The position numbers and the translations under genes were made by a program. From positions 2,046,001 through 2,110,000 of the forward strand of contig CP019454.1 of assembly GCA_002951815.1 (NCBI GenBank): a stretch of DNA of 64,000 nucleotides. Reading direction: 5' to 3'. Below are positions 25,403 to 34,852 of the stretch, one piece after another. Each line of letters begins with the position of its first letter. The stretch's first letter is position 1. The stretch comes from Sulfobacillus thermotolerans (lineage in GTDB: Bacteria > Bacillota > Sulfobacillia > Sulfobacillales > Sulfobacillaceae). The notes beneath the pieces were generated by a model that worked only from the letters and a program-made list of their open reading frames with translations, did no database searches and was not told where the DNA came from.

Positions 25403-26739
25403 TAGACGCTTTCGTGGCTTATTATCCTGAGTGGCTATGGTATCAAGGGGCATTTGTGCCGGCCTTTGGCGTCGTGGTCAGTTCAACGACCGGCCTCATT
25501 GTCGCGGTTGGCCCCAAGGAGAAAATTTCAACCCAATATCCGCATGCGGCGTCTTGTCATTGGCCGCACTTGGCTATGGTGCCGGGCACCGTGAATACGC
25601 ATACGCATTCCTTTCAACATTTATTGCGCGGTTTAGCTGTGGATGAACCCTTCTTAGTCTGGCGCGATCAAGCACTGTACCGGGTCACGCCACACTTAGA
25701 CGCTCAAGCAATTTACTGGGGCGCTAAGCTGGCCTTTAGCGAAATGCTGCGGCATGGGATTACGACCGTCGCAGACTTTTTTTACGTCCATTCCCACGGC
25801 CTTGAAAATGATGAGGCGGTGATTCAGGCTGCCATTGACGTGGGTATTCGGCTGGTCTTAGCCCGGACGTTTTATGACTGGGAGGGAGCACCTGCCGCTT
25901 ACCGGGAGACGCCAGAAGAAGCCATAAGGCGCACGCGGGCGCTGGCGGTCAAATATCAAGGGAATCCGACGGTATCCATTCATCCTGCGCCGCACAGTGT
26001 GCACGGGGCATCGGACGAGATGATTCAGGCCGGGGTAGCCCTGGCGCGTGAGATGGATACGCCTTGGCATATTCATGTCGCCGAAGAGCCTTTCGAGGTC
26101 GAAGAGTGTCAAGCGCGTACGGGCCTTACGCCGGTCGCGCATTTGCAGCAAATGGGCGCGCTGGACGACCGCATGATTGCGATTCACTTAACATGGGCCA
26201 ATGCTGACGATATTGCCCTATTGGGCGAAGCCAAGGCTCACCTTGCCTATTGCCCATCTAGCAATATGTTTTTGGCAGACGGAGTGACGCCCCTAGGAGC
26301 GCTACGAACGGCCGGGGTGACAGCGGGCCTAGGTACGGATGGGGGATGTAGCAATAACCGCGCGAGCATTTTTGAAGAAATGCGAATGGCCGCTTTACTA
26401 CAAAAAGTCCACACCTTGGATGCTACCGCCTTGGACGCGTCCTCCGTATGGGCGATGGGCACCACAGCTGGGGCGCAGATGCTTCAGGTGAACGCCGGAG
26501 ACATCGCGGTAGGCCGTTTGGCTGATTTCGTGGCGGTGAACTTAACGCATGTCTCGTTGTTACCGTGGTTGCCCCAAACGCTGCTAGCCAATATTGTGTA
26601 CGCCATGAGTCCAGAAGCTATTCGGCATGTCGTGGTGGGCGGACGGGCGGTGGTTACAGACGGCGAGCTTGTCACAGTAGATGCCAACGAGTTGTTTCAG
26701 CAGGTCCAAAATGTGAGCACGCGCTGGAGCGGGCAATAA
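25399..26739 (+). CDS. Amidohydrolase, HutF/AtzA-type deaminase subfamily
   Basis: A 446-residue metal-dependent hydrolase with a TIM-barrel core. Metal ligands are seen in VNTHTHSFQHLLRG, in WHIHVAEEPFEVEECQ and in LGTDGGCSNNRASIFEEMRM. The HIHVAEE..EVEEC and LTPVAHL stretches recall formimidoylglutamate deiminase (HutF), but the final motif is of the AtzA/SsnA/guanine-deaminase kind instead of the SDS of typical HutF. By context it may deiminate a formimino- or carbamoyl-type glutamate derivative; the substrate is open. It starts with GTG after GGAGGG, overlapping the preceding stop by 4 nt. Confidence 0.8.
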   Translation: MIDAFVAYYPEWLWYQGAFVPAFGVVVSSTTGLIVAVGPKEKISTQYPHAASCHWPHLAMVPGTVNTHTHSFQHLLRGLAVDEPFLVWRDQALYRVTPHLDAQAIYWGAKLAFSEMLRHGITTVADFFYVHSHGLENDEAVIQAAIDVGIRLVLARTFYDWEGAPAAYRETPEEAIRRTRALAVKYQGNPTVSIHPAPHSVHGASDEMIQAGVALAREMDTPWHIHVAEEPFEVEECQARTGLTPVAHLQQMGALDDRMIAIHLTWANADDIALLGEAKAHLAYCPSSNMFLADGVTPLGALRTAGVTAGLGTDGGCSNNRASIFEEMRMAALLQKVHTLDATALDASSVWAMGTTAGAQMLQVNAGDIAVGRLADFVAVNLTHVSLLPWLPQTLLANIVYAMSPEAIRHVVVGGRAVVTDGELVTVDANELFQQVQNVSTRWSGQ

Positions 26740-26773
26740 AGAGTTTGACACATCTTGAAGGAGGTCTTTGTTA

Positions 26774-28477
26774 ATGCAGGATTTTATGCGTCATAGCGAA
26801 ATTCAAGCCCCCACTGGCCCCGAGCTTCACTGTAAAGGATGGGGGCAAGAAGGTGCATTGCGGATGCTCATGAACAACTTGGATGCGCGAGTTGGGGAAA
26901 ATCCGGCGCAGCGCATTGTGTACGGCGGACGCGGGCGGGCGGCCCGGTCATGGCCCGCTTATGACAAAATTGTGGAAAGCTTGCTGACCATGGACAATGA
27001 TGAAACGCTCCTCATTCAATCGGGAAAGCCGGTCGGCGTCTTTAAGACGCAGCCGGGGGCGCCGCGTGTGCTGATTGCCAATGCTAATCTTGTGGGGAAG
27101 TGGGCGACGCTTGAGGAATTTGACCGGCTGGAGCAAATGGGTTTAACCATGTTCGGTCAAATGACCGCAGGATCGTGGATTTACATCGGGAGTCAAGGTG
27201 TGATTCAAGGAACGTTTGAAACCCTAGCGGCGTTAGCGACCAAGCATTTTGACGGTACACTGCGCGGACGCCTCTATGTTTCGGCGGGGTTAGGGGGCAT
27301 GGGGGGCGCTCAGCCTCTGTCTGTGAAAATGCTTGATGGGGTGGCGTTATTGGCCGAAGTGGATGCACGCCGCATTCAAAAGCGTTTGGATTCAGGGTAT
27401 TTGGATGTTGGGTTGGAGAGTATCCCCGAAGCCGTGAACATCGCGTTACAGGCCAAGGCGGAAGGACGCGCACTCTCTATTGGGGTGCATTGCCACGCCA
27501 ATGAATTATTGCAATACCTTGTGGCGGAACGGATTACGCCGGATGTCTTGTCGGATCAAACTGCGGCCCATGATCCGTTGGTCGGGTATATTCCCGATGA
27601 ATTGACTGTGGAGGAAGCCACGATTCTGCGTGCTGAAGACCCGAGCCAATACCTGCAAAAAGCCCGGCAGTCTATTGCCCACCACGTCGAAAATATGTTG
27701 GTGCTGCAGCGTGCAGGGGCCCAAACTTTTGATTATGGCAATAACATTCGGCGTGAAGCGTTTGATCAGGGCGTAACCGACGCCTTTGAAATTTTAGGAT
27801 ACGTGCCGGCCTATTTGCGCGATTTATTCTGTGAAGGCAAAGGTCCATTCAGGTGGGCCGTATTGTCCGGCAAACCGGAAGAATTATACCAACTCGATCA
27901 ACTCGCCCTCGATATGTTTGGGGATAATCCCCTTTTGCGGAGGTGGTTTACGTTGGCTCGGCAATATATTCAGTTCCAGGGTCTCCCGGCCCGGATTGCC
28001 TATATGGGTCTGGGCGAACGTGACGCATTTGCGGTGCGGGTCAATGAGTGGGTAGCTCAGGGTAAATTGTCGGCACCCGTCGTCTTCGGACGTGATCACC
28101 ATGACACGGGTTCGGTGGCCTCGCCATACCGGGAAACCGAAAAAATGGCAGACGGTTCGGATGCGATTGCGGACTGGCCAATTCTCAATGCCTTGCTTAA
28201 TACGGCAGCGGGCGCGCACTGGGTGTCCTTCCATCATGGCGGAGGCACCGGCATCGGCTATTCCTTGCACGCGGGCGCCGTGGTGGTGGCGGATGGGAGT
28301 GATGACAGTGCGGGACGCTTGTCGCGGGTCTTTTTCAATGATCCGGGCATCGGCGTCATTCGTCATGCCGATGCAGGCTATTCTTTAGCGGAAAAAACCA
28401 TGCTGGCGCACAGTGCGCGCATGCGAGCACCTTTTGTGGGTCCGGCATCGAACATCCCCTCGGATACTCGCGCGTAG
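26774..28477 (+). CDS. Urocanate hydratase (HutU) homologue lacking the active-site cysteine
   Basis: A 567-residue member of the urocanase family, which adds water to urocanate using tightly bound NAD as electrophile. NAD-site motifs are kept: YGGRGRAARSWPAY (about 50-63), SAGLGGMGGAQPLSVKML and GRDHHDTGSVASPYRET. The usual motif near residue 410, PARICW, is PARIAYMG here: residue 409 (equivalent to Cys410 of the Pseudomonas enzyme) is Ala and the following Trp is Tyr. Together with the missing hutH this suggests an altered substrate. The ATG at 26774 has AAGGAGG 9 nt upstream; a TTG 6 nt earlier is too close. Confidence 0.88.
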   Translation: MQDFMRHSEIQAPTGPELHCKGWGQEGALRMLMNNLDARVGENPAQRIVYGGRGRAARSWPAYDKIVESLLTMDNDETLLIQSGKPVGVFKTQPGAPRVLIANANLVGKWATLEEFDRLEQMGLTMFGQMTAGSWIYIGSQGVIQGTFETLAALATKHFDGTLRGRLYVSAGLGGMGGAQPLSVKMLDGVALLAEVDARRIQKRLDSGYLDVGLESIPEAVNIALQAKAEGRALSIGVHCHANELLQYLVAERITPDVLSDQTAAHDPLVGYIPDELTVEEATILRAEDPSQYLQKARQSIAHHVENMLVLQRAGAQTFDYGNNIRREAFDQGVTDAFEILGYVPAYLRDLFCEGKGPFRWAVLSGKPEELYQLDQLALDMFGDNPLLRRWFTLARQYIQFQGLPARIAYMGLGERDAFAVRVNEWVAQGKLSAPVVFGRDHHDTGSVASPYRETEKMADGSDAIADWPILNALLNTAAGAHWVSFHHGGGTGIGYSLHAGAVVVADGSDDSAGRLSRVFFNDPGIGVIRHADAGYSLAEKTMLAHSARMRAPFVGPASNIPSDTRA

Positions 28478-28528
28478 AATCCCCTAGCGTGAGGCGAATG
28501 CTAAACACAACCGAAAGTGAGCGATGTC

Positions 28529-29785
28529 ATGCGCCAGCTCATTATTCATGGCACGATTTTTCCGGTGAAGACCTCTAGAGCACCCCGACGAGGCCAAGCA
28601 CTTCCGGCAGAACCGCCGATCCGAGATGGTGCGATAGTGATAGAGGACGATATCATCCAGGCCGTGGGACCGACCAAGGACATTGTGGCGCAATATCCCG
28701 GAGTGCATGCCGTGTGGGATGCTAAGGGGTGTGCGGTCCTTCCAGGATTTGTGGATTGCCATACCCATCTCCCTTTTGCGGCATGGCGGGCCGATGAATA
28801 CCGCCTGCGGCTTGCCGGCAAGCGCTATGAAGAGATTGCCCATGCGCGGGGCGGGATTGTTCGCTCAAGTCAACAATTGCGGCAAACGCCAAGTGACCAT
28901 GTCACTAGCTTTGTGCGGGCGCTGGCTGGTGAGATGCTGATGACCGGAACGACCACCATGGAAATGAAAAGCGGCTATGGGCTGAGCGTGCGTGATGAGT
29001 TGCGGCAATTGCGCCTGATTCAGACGCTGCGCAAGCAAGTCAAGCAGCGGATTGTTTCCACCGGACTTTTTCTGCATGCGCCGCCGCCCGAGACGTCACG
29101 ATCCTTATGGATTGATCAAGTGATGCACCAGCTTTGGCCGGCAGCTTACGATGAGGGGCTACTGGACGCCGTCGATGCCTTTGTCGAAGAGGGCGCTTTT
29201 ACCCCTAGCGAAGTGCGATCGTTGCTCGTACAGGCGTCTCAGCATCAGCTATTGACGAGACTGCATGCAGACCAATTGAGCCGCATGGGAGGAACCAAGA
29301 TGGGACTCGACCTAGCGGTGCGTGGCCTAGATCATCTTGACTACTTGGCTGCTGAGGATTTGGAGCGATTAGCCTCATCCGGTACGGTGGCGGTACTGTT
29401 GCCAGCGGCAACATATAGTATGAAGCAAACGGTGCGCCCGCCAGCGCGCGAAATAATTGACGCCGGCGGAGCGGTGGCGATTGCCACCGATTTCAATCCC
29501 GGGACTGCGCCCATCTCGAGCATCCCGTTGACGATGTCGCTAGCGGTTCATCTCTTTGATCTCACACCCGAAGAAGCGCTGTCTGCGGTGACGATTAACG
29601 CCGCTTATGTCTTGGGATTGGATCAACAAATCGGCTCACTGGAAGTCGGGAAACAAGCTGATGTCCTGATCTTGGATACCGATGAACTGGCGATGATTCC
29701 ATACCGCGCGGGTCACAATCCTGTGGCGCGGGTCATGGTGCGAGGGCAGTGGGTGGTCGGCGAGAAGGGATTGGGTGGGGTATAA
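28529..29785 (+). CDS. hutI: Imidazolonepropionase (HutI)
   Basis: A 418-residue amidohydrolase that opens the ring of 4-imidazolone-5-propanoate to N-formimino-L-glutamate. HTHLPFAAWRADEYRLRLAG with YEEIAHARGGIVRSS is the diagnostic HutI block, including the metal-binding HxH. Later TTTMEMKSGYGLS, LHADQLSRMGG, and ATDFNPGTAPISSIP are also family-typical. The ATG at 28529 gives the usual HutI beginning; a GTG at 28517 would add four residues. It closes the RpiR-M20-amidohydrolase-urocanase operon. Its product would feed the upstream-encoded deaminase-like and M20 enzymes. Confidence 0.9.
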   Translation: MRQLIIHGTIFPVKTSRAPRRGQALPAEPPIRDGAIVIEDDIIQAVGPTKDIVAQYPGVHAVWDAKGCAVLPGFVDCHTHLPFAAWRADEYRLRLAGKRYEEIAHARGGIVRSSQQLRQTPSDHVTSFVRALAGEMLMTGTTTMEMKSGYGLSVRDELRQLRLIQTLRKQVKQRIVSTGLFLHAPPPETSRSLWIDQVMHQLWPAAYDEGLLDAVDAFVEEGAFTPSEVRSLLVQASQHQLLTRLHADQLSRMGGTKMGLDLAVRGLDHLDYLAAEDLERLASSGTVAVLLPAATYSMKQTVRPPAREIIDAGGAVAIATDFNPGTAPISSIPLTMSLAVHLFDLTPEEALSAVTINAAYVLGLDQQIGSLEVGKQADVLILDTDELAMIPYRAGHNPVARVMVRGQWVVGEKGLGGV

Positions 29786-29883
29786 CGGGATTGATTACCG
29801 CGGTCCCGCCGGATACGGACATTGGCTATGGGCATTGCTTTCTTTAGGGGCATCCGAGGATTCTTTGGGATTTTTAGAGATCG

Positions 29884-29920
29884 AAAAAAGAGACAGCACA
29901 CCTCTAAACGTGCTGTCTCT
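29884..29920 (-). terminator. Intrinsic terminator of the solute-binding-protein gene
   Basis: A perfect 11-bp stem (29889-29899 with 29910-29920) is followed on the minus strand by six U residues (A run at 29884-29889). It serves the gene ending at 29958; on the plus strand there is no U run after it. Confidence 0.85.
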
Positions 29921-29957
29921 TGATGAGAACTGTGTTGTGTAAAAGCCGATCCCATGC

Positions 29958-31691
29958 TTAGGAAGGGGATATCCACCAATATTGGGGCGAGATGGCGTTG
30001 GTGAAATTGTTGGCCGATTGCTTCACGCCATGAACATTCTGCGCAACTTCTCCTAAATCTTCCGGCATGGGCATCCACAAATTAGGCAATTGTTTGGCTG
30101 CAAACACTTGATAGGCATCAAGAGCTTGCTGAGCCGCTTGTGGGGACGGTTGGGGCTGGTGCGTGGCGGCGATGAGCTTATTCATTTCTGAATTGCTATA
30201 GCCGTAGAAATTATATCCGCCTCCCGATTCATACATCCCGCCGCCGGTGGGATAACTGCCGCCATAACTCCAGTTGAGCCCGGTTTGTATCTCCCATTTG
30301 CTGGGCTGGGCGTGATATTGCAGCATTTGTACAAACTCGACGGGTGTGAGCGAGACTTTAATCCCTTCTTTGGCCCAATCTTGCTGCATCAGCTGAGCCA
30401 TGTCTAGTGTAGTGTTGCTCCCCGCAGCAAACTGCATGTTGAAAACGAGCTTTTGACCTTGCTGATTGGTCATCACACCATTGACTAAATGCCAGCCATT
30501 TTTCTCCAGCAAGGCTTTTCCGGCATTAATGTTGAAGGGGTAAATGGGCTGCGTGAGTTGGGGGGCCAGGAATGTCGGGGGATGAAGGGGGACAGGACCT
30601 GTTCCCAACACGCCCATGCCATGATAGAGCGTCTTGATAATTGCGGGCTGGTCAATGCCCATTTGCAAAGCTTGGCGAACCGGCAGTTGGCGCAAAATGC
30701 TCCCGACTTGGGGGCTGCGGAAATTTAACGGATTGCGCGCAATGGAATACGTATAGGCTGTATAGAGTTTGTCTTGGGGCAATTGCTGACGAATGGAATA
30801 CATGGATAACGGCAAGTAGCCGACCTGGATGGTCCCTGTTTTTAGTCCGTTGACTTCAGACGTTTCCGACGTCTCATACGCTAAAATCAATTTGTTGATA
30901 TACGGTTTGTGACCATCATAGTGAATATTGGGCACAAAGGTCCAGGAGTTGTTTTGCACGGCATTGACAATGCGAAAGGGGCCATCGACGACATGAAAAA
31001 AAGAGACATTATCAGCGTTATTGGCTAAGTACGTCAATTCTCGGTTGACGTTGTTAGGATATTGGTTCCACGATTGCGCTGGTAAGGGTAACAAATCCGC
31101 AAGTCCGTTATATTCAAACCAAATTTGGTTGACGGGTTGTGTGAGTGTGACTTGAAACGCATGGGAATTTAAAACCGTGACACTGCGAATGAGCGTGGGG
31201 ATGCCGCCGGAACCGGCTCCTGAATACGGCCATGGGGCCGGCGCATTCGGAGAAGATGCGGCTTTAATTAAGTGCCATGTAAACAAGACGTCTTGCGCCG
31301 TCACCGGAGTCCCGTCGGACCAATGCCACTTCTTATTCATGGTTATGGTGTAAACCGTGCCGGTCTTATTCCAATGAATGCCGCTAGCGATGCTACGCGC
31401 ATAGTCAATGGTGCCGTTTGATGCGATATGGAAGAGTCCTTTGTACATCAGAGATGCCGCCCAAGCATCGTAGAGGCTGTTGTCAGCGTTGGGACGCAGT
31501 GGATTGTACCAATTGATTGAAATGAGAGGGCCCAACGCGTCGACAATGGTGCCGCCTTTCGTGATATGCCCGGCCTTACTCACAGCCGCAGGGGGCGAGG
31601 TCGCGTTGGTGCCGCACGCCGCAAGTCCTGCCGACAACAACGCGCTGGTGGTGATGACTCCGAAGGTTTTCGAGATCTTTCTCATTGTCAT
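29958..31691 (-). CDS. ABC transporter family 5 solute-binding lipoprotein
   Basis: A 577-residue extracellular binding protein of the peptide/nickel/opine family (SBP family 5). It has a signal peptide ending in the lipobox LAAC, and the family block WHWSDGTPVTAQDVLFTW at about 125-142. HFQVTLTQPVNQ-like and QMGIDQPAIIKTLYHG motifs follow. The ATG at 31691 has GCGGAGG 9 nt upstream; longer starts disturb the signal peptide. No permease or ATPase genes are adjacent, so it is an orphan in this window. The ligand may be related to the neighbouring imidazole or amino-acid genes. Confidence 0.87.
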   Translation of the reverse strand: MTMRKISKTFGVITTSALLSAGLAACGTNATSPPAAVSKAGHITKGGTIVDALGPLISINWYNPLRPNADNSLYDAWAASLMYKGLFHIASNGTIDYARSIASGIHWNKTGTVYTITMNKKWHWSDGTPVTAQDVLFTWHLIKAASSPNAPAPWPYSGAGSGGIPTLIRSVTVLNSHAFQVTLTQPVNQIWFEYNGLADLLPLPAQSWNQYPNNVNRELTYLANNADNVSFFHVVDGPFRIVNAVQNNSWTFVPNIHYDGHKPYINKLILAYETSETSEVNGLKTGTIQVGYLPLSMYSIRQQLPQDKLYTAYTYSIARNPLNFRSPQVGSILRQLPVRQALQMGIDQPAIIKTLYHGMGVLGTGPVPLHPPTFLAPQLTQPIYPFNINAGKALLEKNGWHLVNGVMTNQQGQKLVFNMQFAAGSNTTLDMAQLMQQDWAKEGIKVSLTPVEFVQMLQYHAQPSKWEIQTGLNWSYGGSYPTGGGMYESGGGYNFYGYSNSEMNKLIAATHQPQPSPQAAQQALDAYQVFAAKQLPNLWMPMPEDLGEVAQNVHGVKQSANNFTNAISPQYWWISPS

Positions 31692-32176
31692 AGGAATGCG
31701 CCTCCGCTTTTTGCCGACTTTGATACGCAGGTATGTTCTTGTCCACATCATACGGACGGGCGTATACTGCCGCGTTTATTTTTACAAATCACAACTTATA
31801 AAGGTACCTATCCTTGCATCGTTCCGAGCAAGGAGTAATGAAGAGCATAGAGGAAGGGCCCGGGTGAATTCCTGTGCATTTAACACAATAAATTTATCAT
31901 ATTTTCTTCCGATATGTTGAGAATAGTGCGGCAATCAATGCTTAAACAAGAGCAAAGCATGCGAATGATAGACCTAGTATTTTCATTTCTCAAAAGGCGC
32001 GAGCCCTGTATCTGCAAATATCTAACATAGAAATCATAATAATGTTAAGTCTATGCGTAAATTATGTAATATATTACAAGAAAAATGCACAACATTTCGG
32101 TAATATAACAGAAAAATCCACAAAAAGAGAGGGAGAAAGTCGGCGGTATAGCGACTACAGAAGGGAGCGAAAGCTG
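31692..32176. other. 485-bp AT-rich divergent spacer
   Basis: AT-rich sequence between the divergent binding-protein gene and the aminotransferase gene. It presumably holds both promoters, but I cannot pick convincing -35/-10 pairs. The aminotransferase frame is open back to 32042, but that part is low-complexity Lys/Asn/Tyr and has no ribosome site. Confidence 0.5.
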
Positions 32177-33280
32177 ATGCGGTGGAATGTGATGCCGGAA
32201 GGATCTTTAGATCGTGGGGCCTTGCGTTTAACAGGAGAGTTTATTCGTCTTCACGCTAATGAATCGCCGTTTTTATTGCCTGACGTGGTGCGCGCTGCCG
32301 TCGTAGAGGAACTGACATGGCGAGGGCAATATTATCCTGACCCGAGTGGGTCGTCTTTAAAACGCGTGTTGGCTGAACGGTTGGGCCTTGCTCCGGATCA
32401 GATTGTCTTGGGATCTGGGTCGGGTGATATTATTGAACATCTGATTCGAGGATTGACCCAAGCGCCTTACGAGATGATTATTCCTGAGCCCTCGTTTCCT
32501 TTATATGAAGCCATCGCACGAACACAGTCAGCCGTGGTTCGCCACGTTCCTCTTCGCAGTGATGGGTGCCTAGACTTATTCGGGACCTTACAAGCTGTTA
32601 ATGAGGGAACATCCCTTATCATCCTTTGCAATCCCAATAATCCCACAGGAGGATACCTCCCTTTATCCGAAATTGCAGCGTTTTTGGACGAGGTCCCCTC
32701 AGAGGTGGCGGTATTGTTGGACGAAGCCTATTGGGAAATGACCGATGCCTATGCCAAAGGACAGCCTGGGGCTGAAACGCTATTAGCACGCTATGACAAC
32801 CTCTTAATTTCCCGTACCTTTTCTAAGTACTATGGGATGGCGGGTATGCGCTTAGGGTATCTCTTGGCTGCGAATGCGGCCGTGGCGCAGGCGGTGCAGC
32901 GCCGCATGAGTCGCGCCATGCCTAACCGGTTAGCCTTAAAAGGCGCAGAAGCGGCACTGTCTTCGGCGGCAGAGGTGGCATACCGGGAATATGGAGCCAT
33001 CATCCGCCGCGAGCGGGAGTTGATGGTACGGGAAATGACCGCGTGGAACCTTTCGGTCTACCCCACTCAGACCAATTTTATTAGTGTGGCATGGCAGGAC
33101 CACAGCCATGCTATGGATAGTGCCCATATTGCGATACGCTCCGGTCAGACAATGGGCTTACCGGGTTTTTCCCGCATTACGATTGGTACGCCTGAACAAA
33201 ATGACCAGGTTTTACGAGTGATTAAAAACAGTTTGGTGACCACAAATCTTTCTGCACCGTCGACCATTGATGCCAGATAG
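32177..33280 (+). CDS. HisC-like class I/II aminotransferase
   Basis: A 367-residue PLP aminotransferase of the histidinol-phosphate aminotransferase family. Landmarks are LHANESPF near the N-terminus, LGSGSGDIIEHLIRG (phosphate loop), CNPNNPTGGYLP, LLDEAYWEM (Asp for the pyridine ring) and ISRTFSKYYGMAGMRLGY with the PLP lysine in TFSKYYG. GGGAG precedes the ATG at 32177. It is followed after 15 nt by an APC permease and is not in a his biosynthesis operon, so it may instead transaminate histidine or another amino acid taken up by that permease; this is inference. Confidence 0.82.
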   Translation: MRWNVMPEGSLDRGALRLTGEFIRLHANESPFLLPDVVRAAVVEELTWRGQYYPDPSGSSLKRVLAERLGLAPDQIVLGSGSGDIIEHLIRGLTQAPYEMIIPEPSFPLYEAIARTQSAVVRHVPLRSDGCLDLFGTLQAVNEGTSLIILCNPNNPTGGYLPLSEIAAFLDEVPSEVAVLLDEAYWEMTDAYAKGQPGAETLLARYDNLLISRTFSKYYGMAGMRLGYLLAANAAVAQAVQRRMSRAMPNRLALKGAEAALSSAAEVAYREYGAIIRRERELMVREMTAWNLSVYPTQTNFISVAWQDHSHAMDSAHIAIRSGQTMGLPGFSRITIGTPEQNDQVLRVIKNSLVTTNLSAPSTIDAR

Positions 33281-33295
33281 AGAGGATGGACAACC

Positions 33296-34852
33296 ATGGC
33301 AGAAAATCGCGCATTGGGACAAGATGTGGGTCAATTGCAACCGCCCCAGCAGCTCGCTAAAGACCTGGGGTGGTTAGCCGTCATTGGACTCGGCATTACT
33401 AGTGAAGTGGGGGCTGGGATCTTTTATTTGACCGCCCAGGTGCAAGCCGAGGTTCCTGGTATTGGTCCTCATGTTCCGTTGGCCTTAATTGTGGACGCTT
33501 TACTCGCCACCGTTTTGGCCTTGACCTATTGGTTCTTTTCTCACTCTATTGCGGGTGCTGGCGGAGAATATCTTTTTGTCTCGCGTAGTCTTGGACCGCA
33601 AGCCGGGTTCATTGTCCATGTCGTCTCATGGTTTGGTGCAACGGCCAGCATGGGATTTTTGGCTTATACCGCGCCGTCTTTTTTGTCCGCTGCCCTGATG
33701 CCTATTGCTTCTGGTCTGGGGACATGGCTGGCCACACCCATGGGTACGGTCGTTGCGGGGTTGATAATGATATGGGGGGCGTGGGCGATTCATGCCCGAG
33801 GCGTCAAGCATGTCGGAACATTAGTGAAGGTGGCGACGGCGGTTATCGCGGTGGCGGCTAGCATGGTCATTGTTGTCGGGTTTGCGCACGGGCCGACCGC
33901 TTTAGCACAGAGGCTAGCTGAAAAAGATCATTTGTCGTTCGCCTTTTTAAATGCGCACGCGGGTGCTTCACCGCATTGGATGGCCTTTTTAGAGGCATTG
34001 CCGATATTGTATTTCGCTTATGCTGGTTTGCGCAGCACGACATATGCGGGTGGCGAAGTGCGTCAAGCACGTAAAGTGGTGAGTGGTAGTGTCTTGGTGG
34101 TGCTAGGCTTGGTTGCGATATTGTACGTCACATTTGCCTTGGCACTCTATCATATGGCGCCTTGGTCGGTTATCGCGGGCCTTATCGCGACGGGACACAA
34201 GTCATTGGCGAATGCTTCTGCACTAACGGGATTGTTTTTACCCGCGTGGGCGGCTATTCTCTTAAGTTTCGCCGTTGCGGCCATTGTGTTTAAGACAATC
34301 TTGCCCGGAATGATGGGCCAATCGCGGATGTTGTTGGCCTTTGCCGAAGATGGACTCGTGCCGCAAGGCCTTACGCATTTATCCTCGAAGAAAACACCGG
34401 TACGGGCCTTAACGGTTGGGGCGGCACTGGCTAGCGTGGTCTTAATCCAAACCGGGTTGACCGGGACGCCTTTTGGAGTGGCCGCAAGCGTGTTAGCAGG
34501 TGCTATTGTACACGCTGCCTTGGGACTCGGGCTTATTATGATGCCGCGCATGGCACCAGGTTTATTTGCCGCCAATCAGAGCTGGCTTGCTGGGCGACCG
34601 GGTCTGCGAGTCGCCTTAGGGACGCTGATGATCCTGATTGGGGGTGGTATGGGGGTCCTTGTTGTGATTCCCGAAATAGCCAATCCATGGTATGACAATC
34701 CACTTTTTGAAGTCGCCTTGTTCGCGGTAATTGGGATCGCCTTATACCGAAACTATTGGCAAAACGTTCAGCGGACCCAATCCGAACAGGCTCACCGCAG
34801 TAAATTCTTTCCCGCACCACAAGAGCTTGAAGCTGTCCAACAAGATGCCTAG
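33296..34852 (+). CDS. APC superfamily amino-acid permease
   Basis: A 518-residue membrane protein with about 12 or more predicted helices. Helix 1 has GLGITSEVGAGIFYLTAQVQ, the glycine-rich unwound segment of APC transporters, and AGAGGEYLFVSRSLGPQAGF follows in the helix 2-3 region, as is usual. FAYAGLRSTTYAGGEVRQARK corresponds to the helix 6 motif. The C-terminal tail is hydrophilic. It is downstream of the HisC-like aminotransferase with a 15-nt spacer, so the two are probably co-transcribed and share a substrate. Confidence 0.87.
   Translation: MAENRALGQDVGQLQPPQQLAKDLGWLAVIGLGITSEVGAGIFYLTAQVQAEVPGIGPHVPLALIVDALLATVLALTYWFFSHSIAGAGGEYLFVSRSLGPQAGFIVHVVSWFGATASMGFLAYTAPSFLSAALMPIASGLGTWLATPMGTVVAGLIMIWGAWAIHARGVKHVGTLVKVATAVIAVAASMVIVVGFAHGPTALAQRLAEKDHLSFAFLNAHAGASPHWMAFLEALPILYFAYAGLRSTTYAGGEVRQARKVVSGSVLVVLGLVAILYVTFALALYHMAPWSVIAGLIATGHKSLANASALTGLFLPAWAAILLSFAVAAIVFKTILPGMMGQSRMLLAFAEDGLVPQGLTHLSSKKTPVRALTVGAALASVVLIQTGLTGTPFGVAASVLAGAIVHAALGLGLIMMPRMAPGLFAANQSWLAGRPGLRVALGTLMILIGGGMGVLVVIPEIANPWYDNPLFEVALFAVIGIALYRNYWQNVQRTQSEQAHRSKFFPAPQELEAVQQDA

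Noticed and set aside
32177-33280. Calling the aminotransferase a histidine biosynthesis HisC
   Set aside because: No other his genes are near and it is paired with a permease; only family membership is supported.
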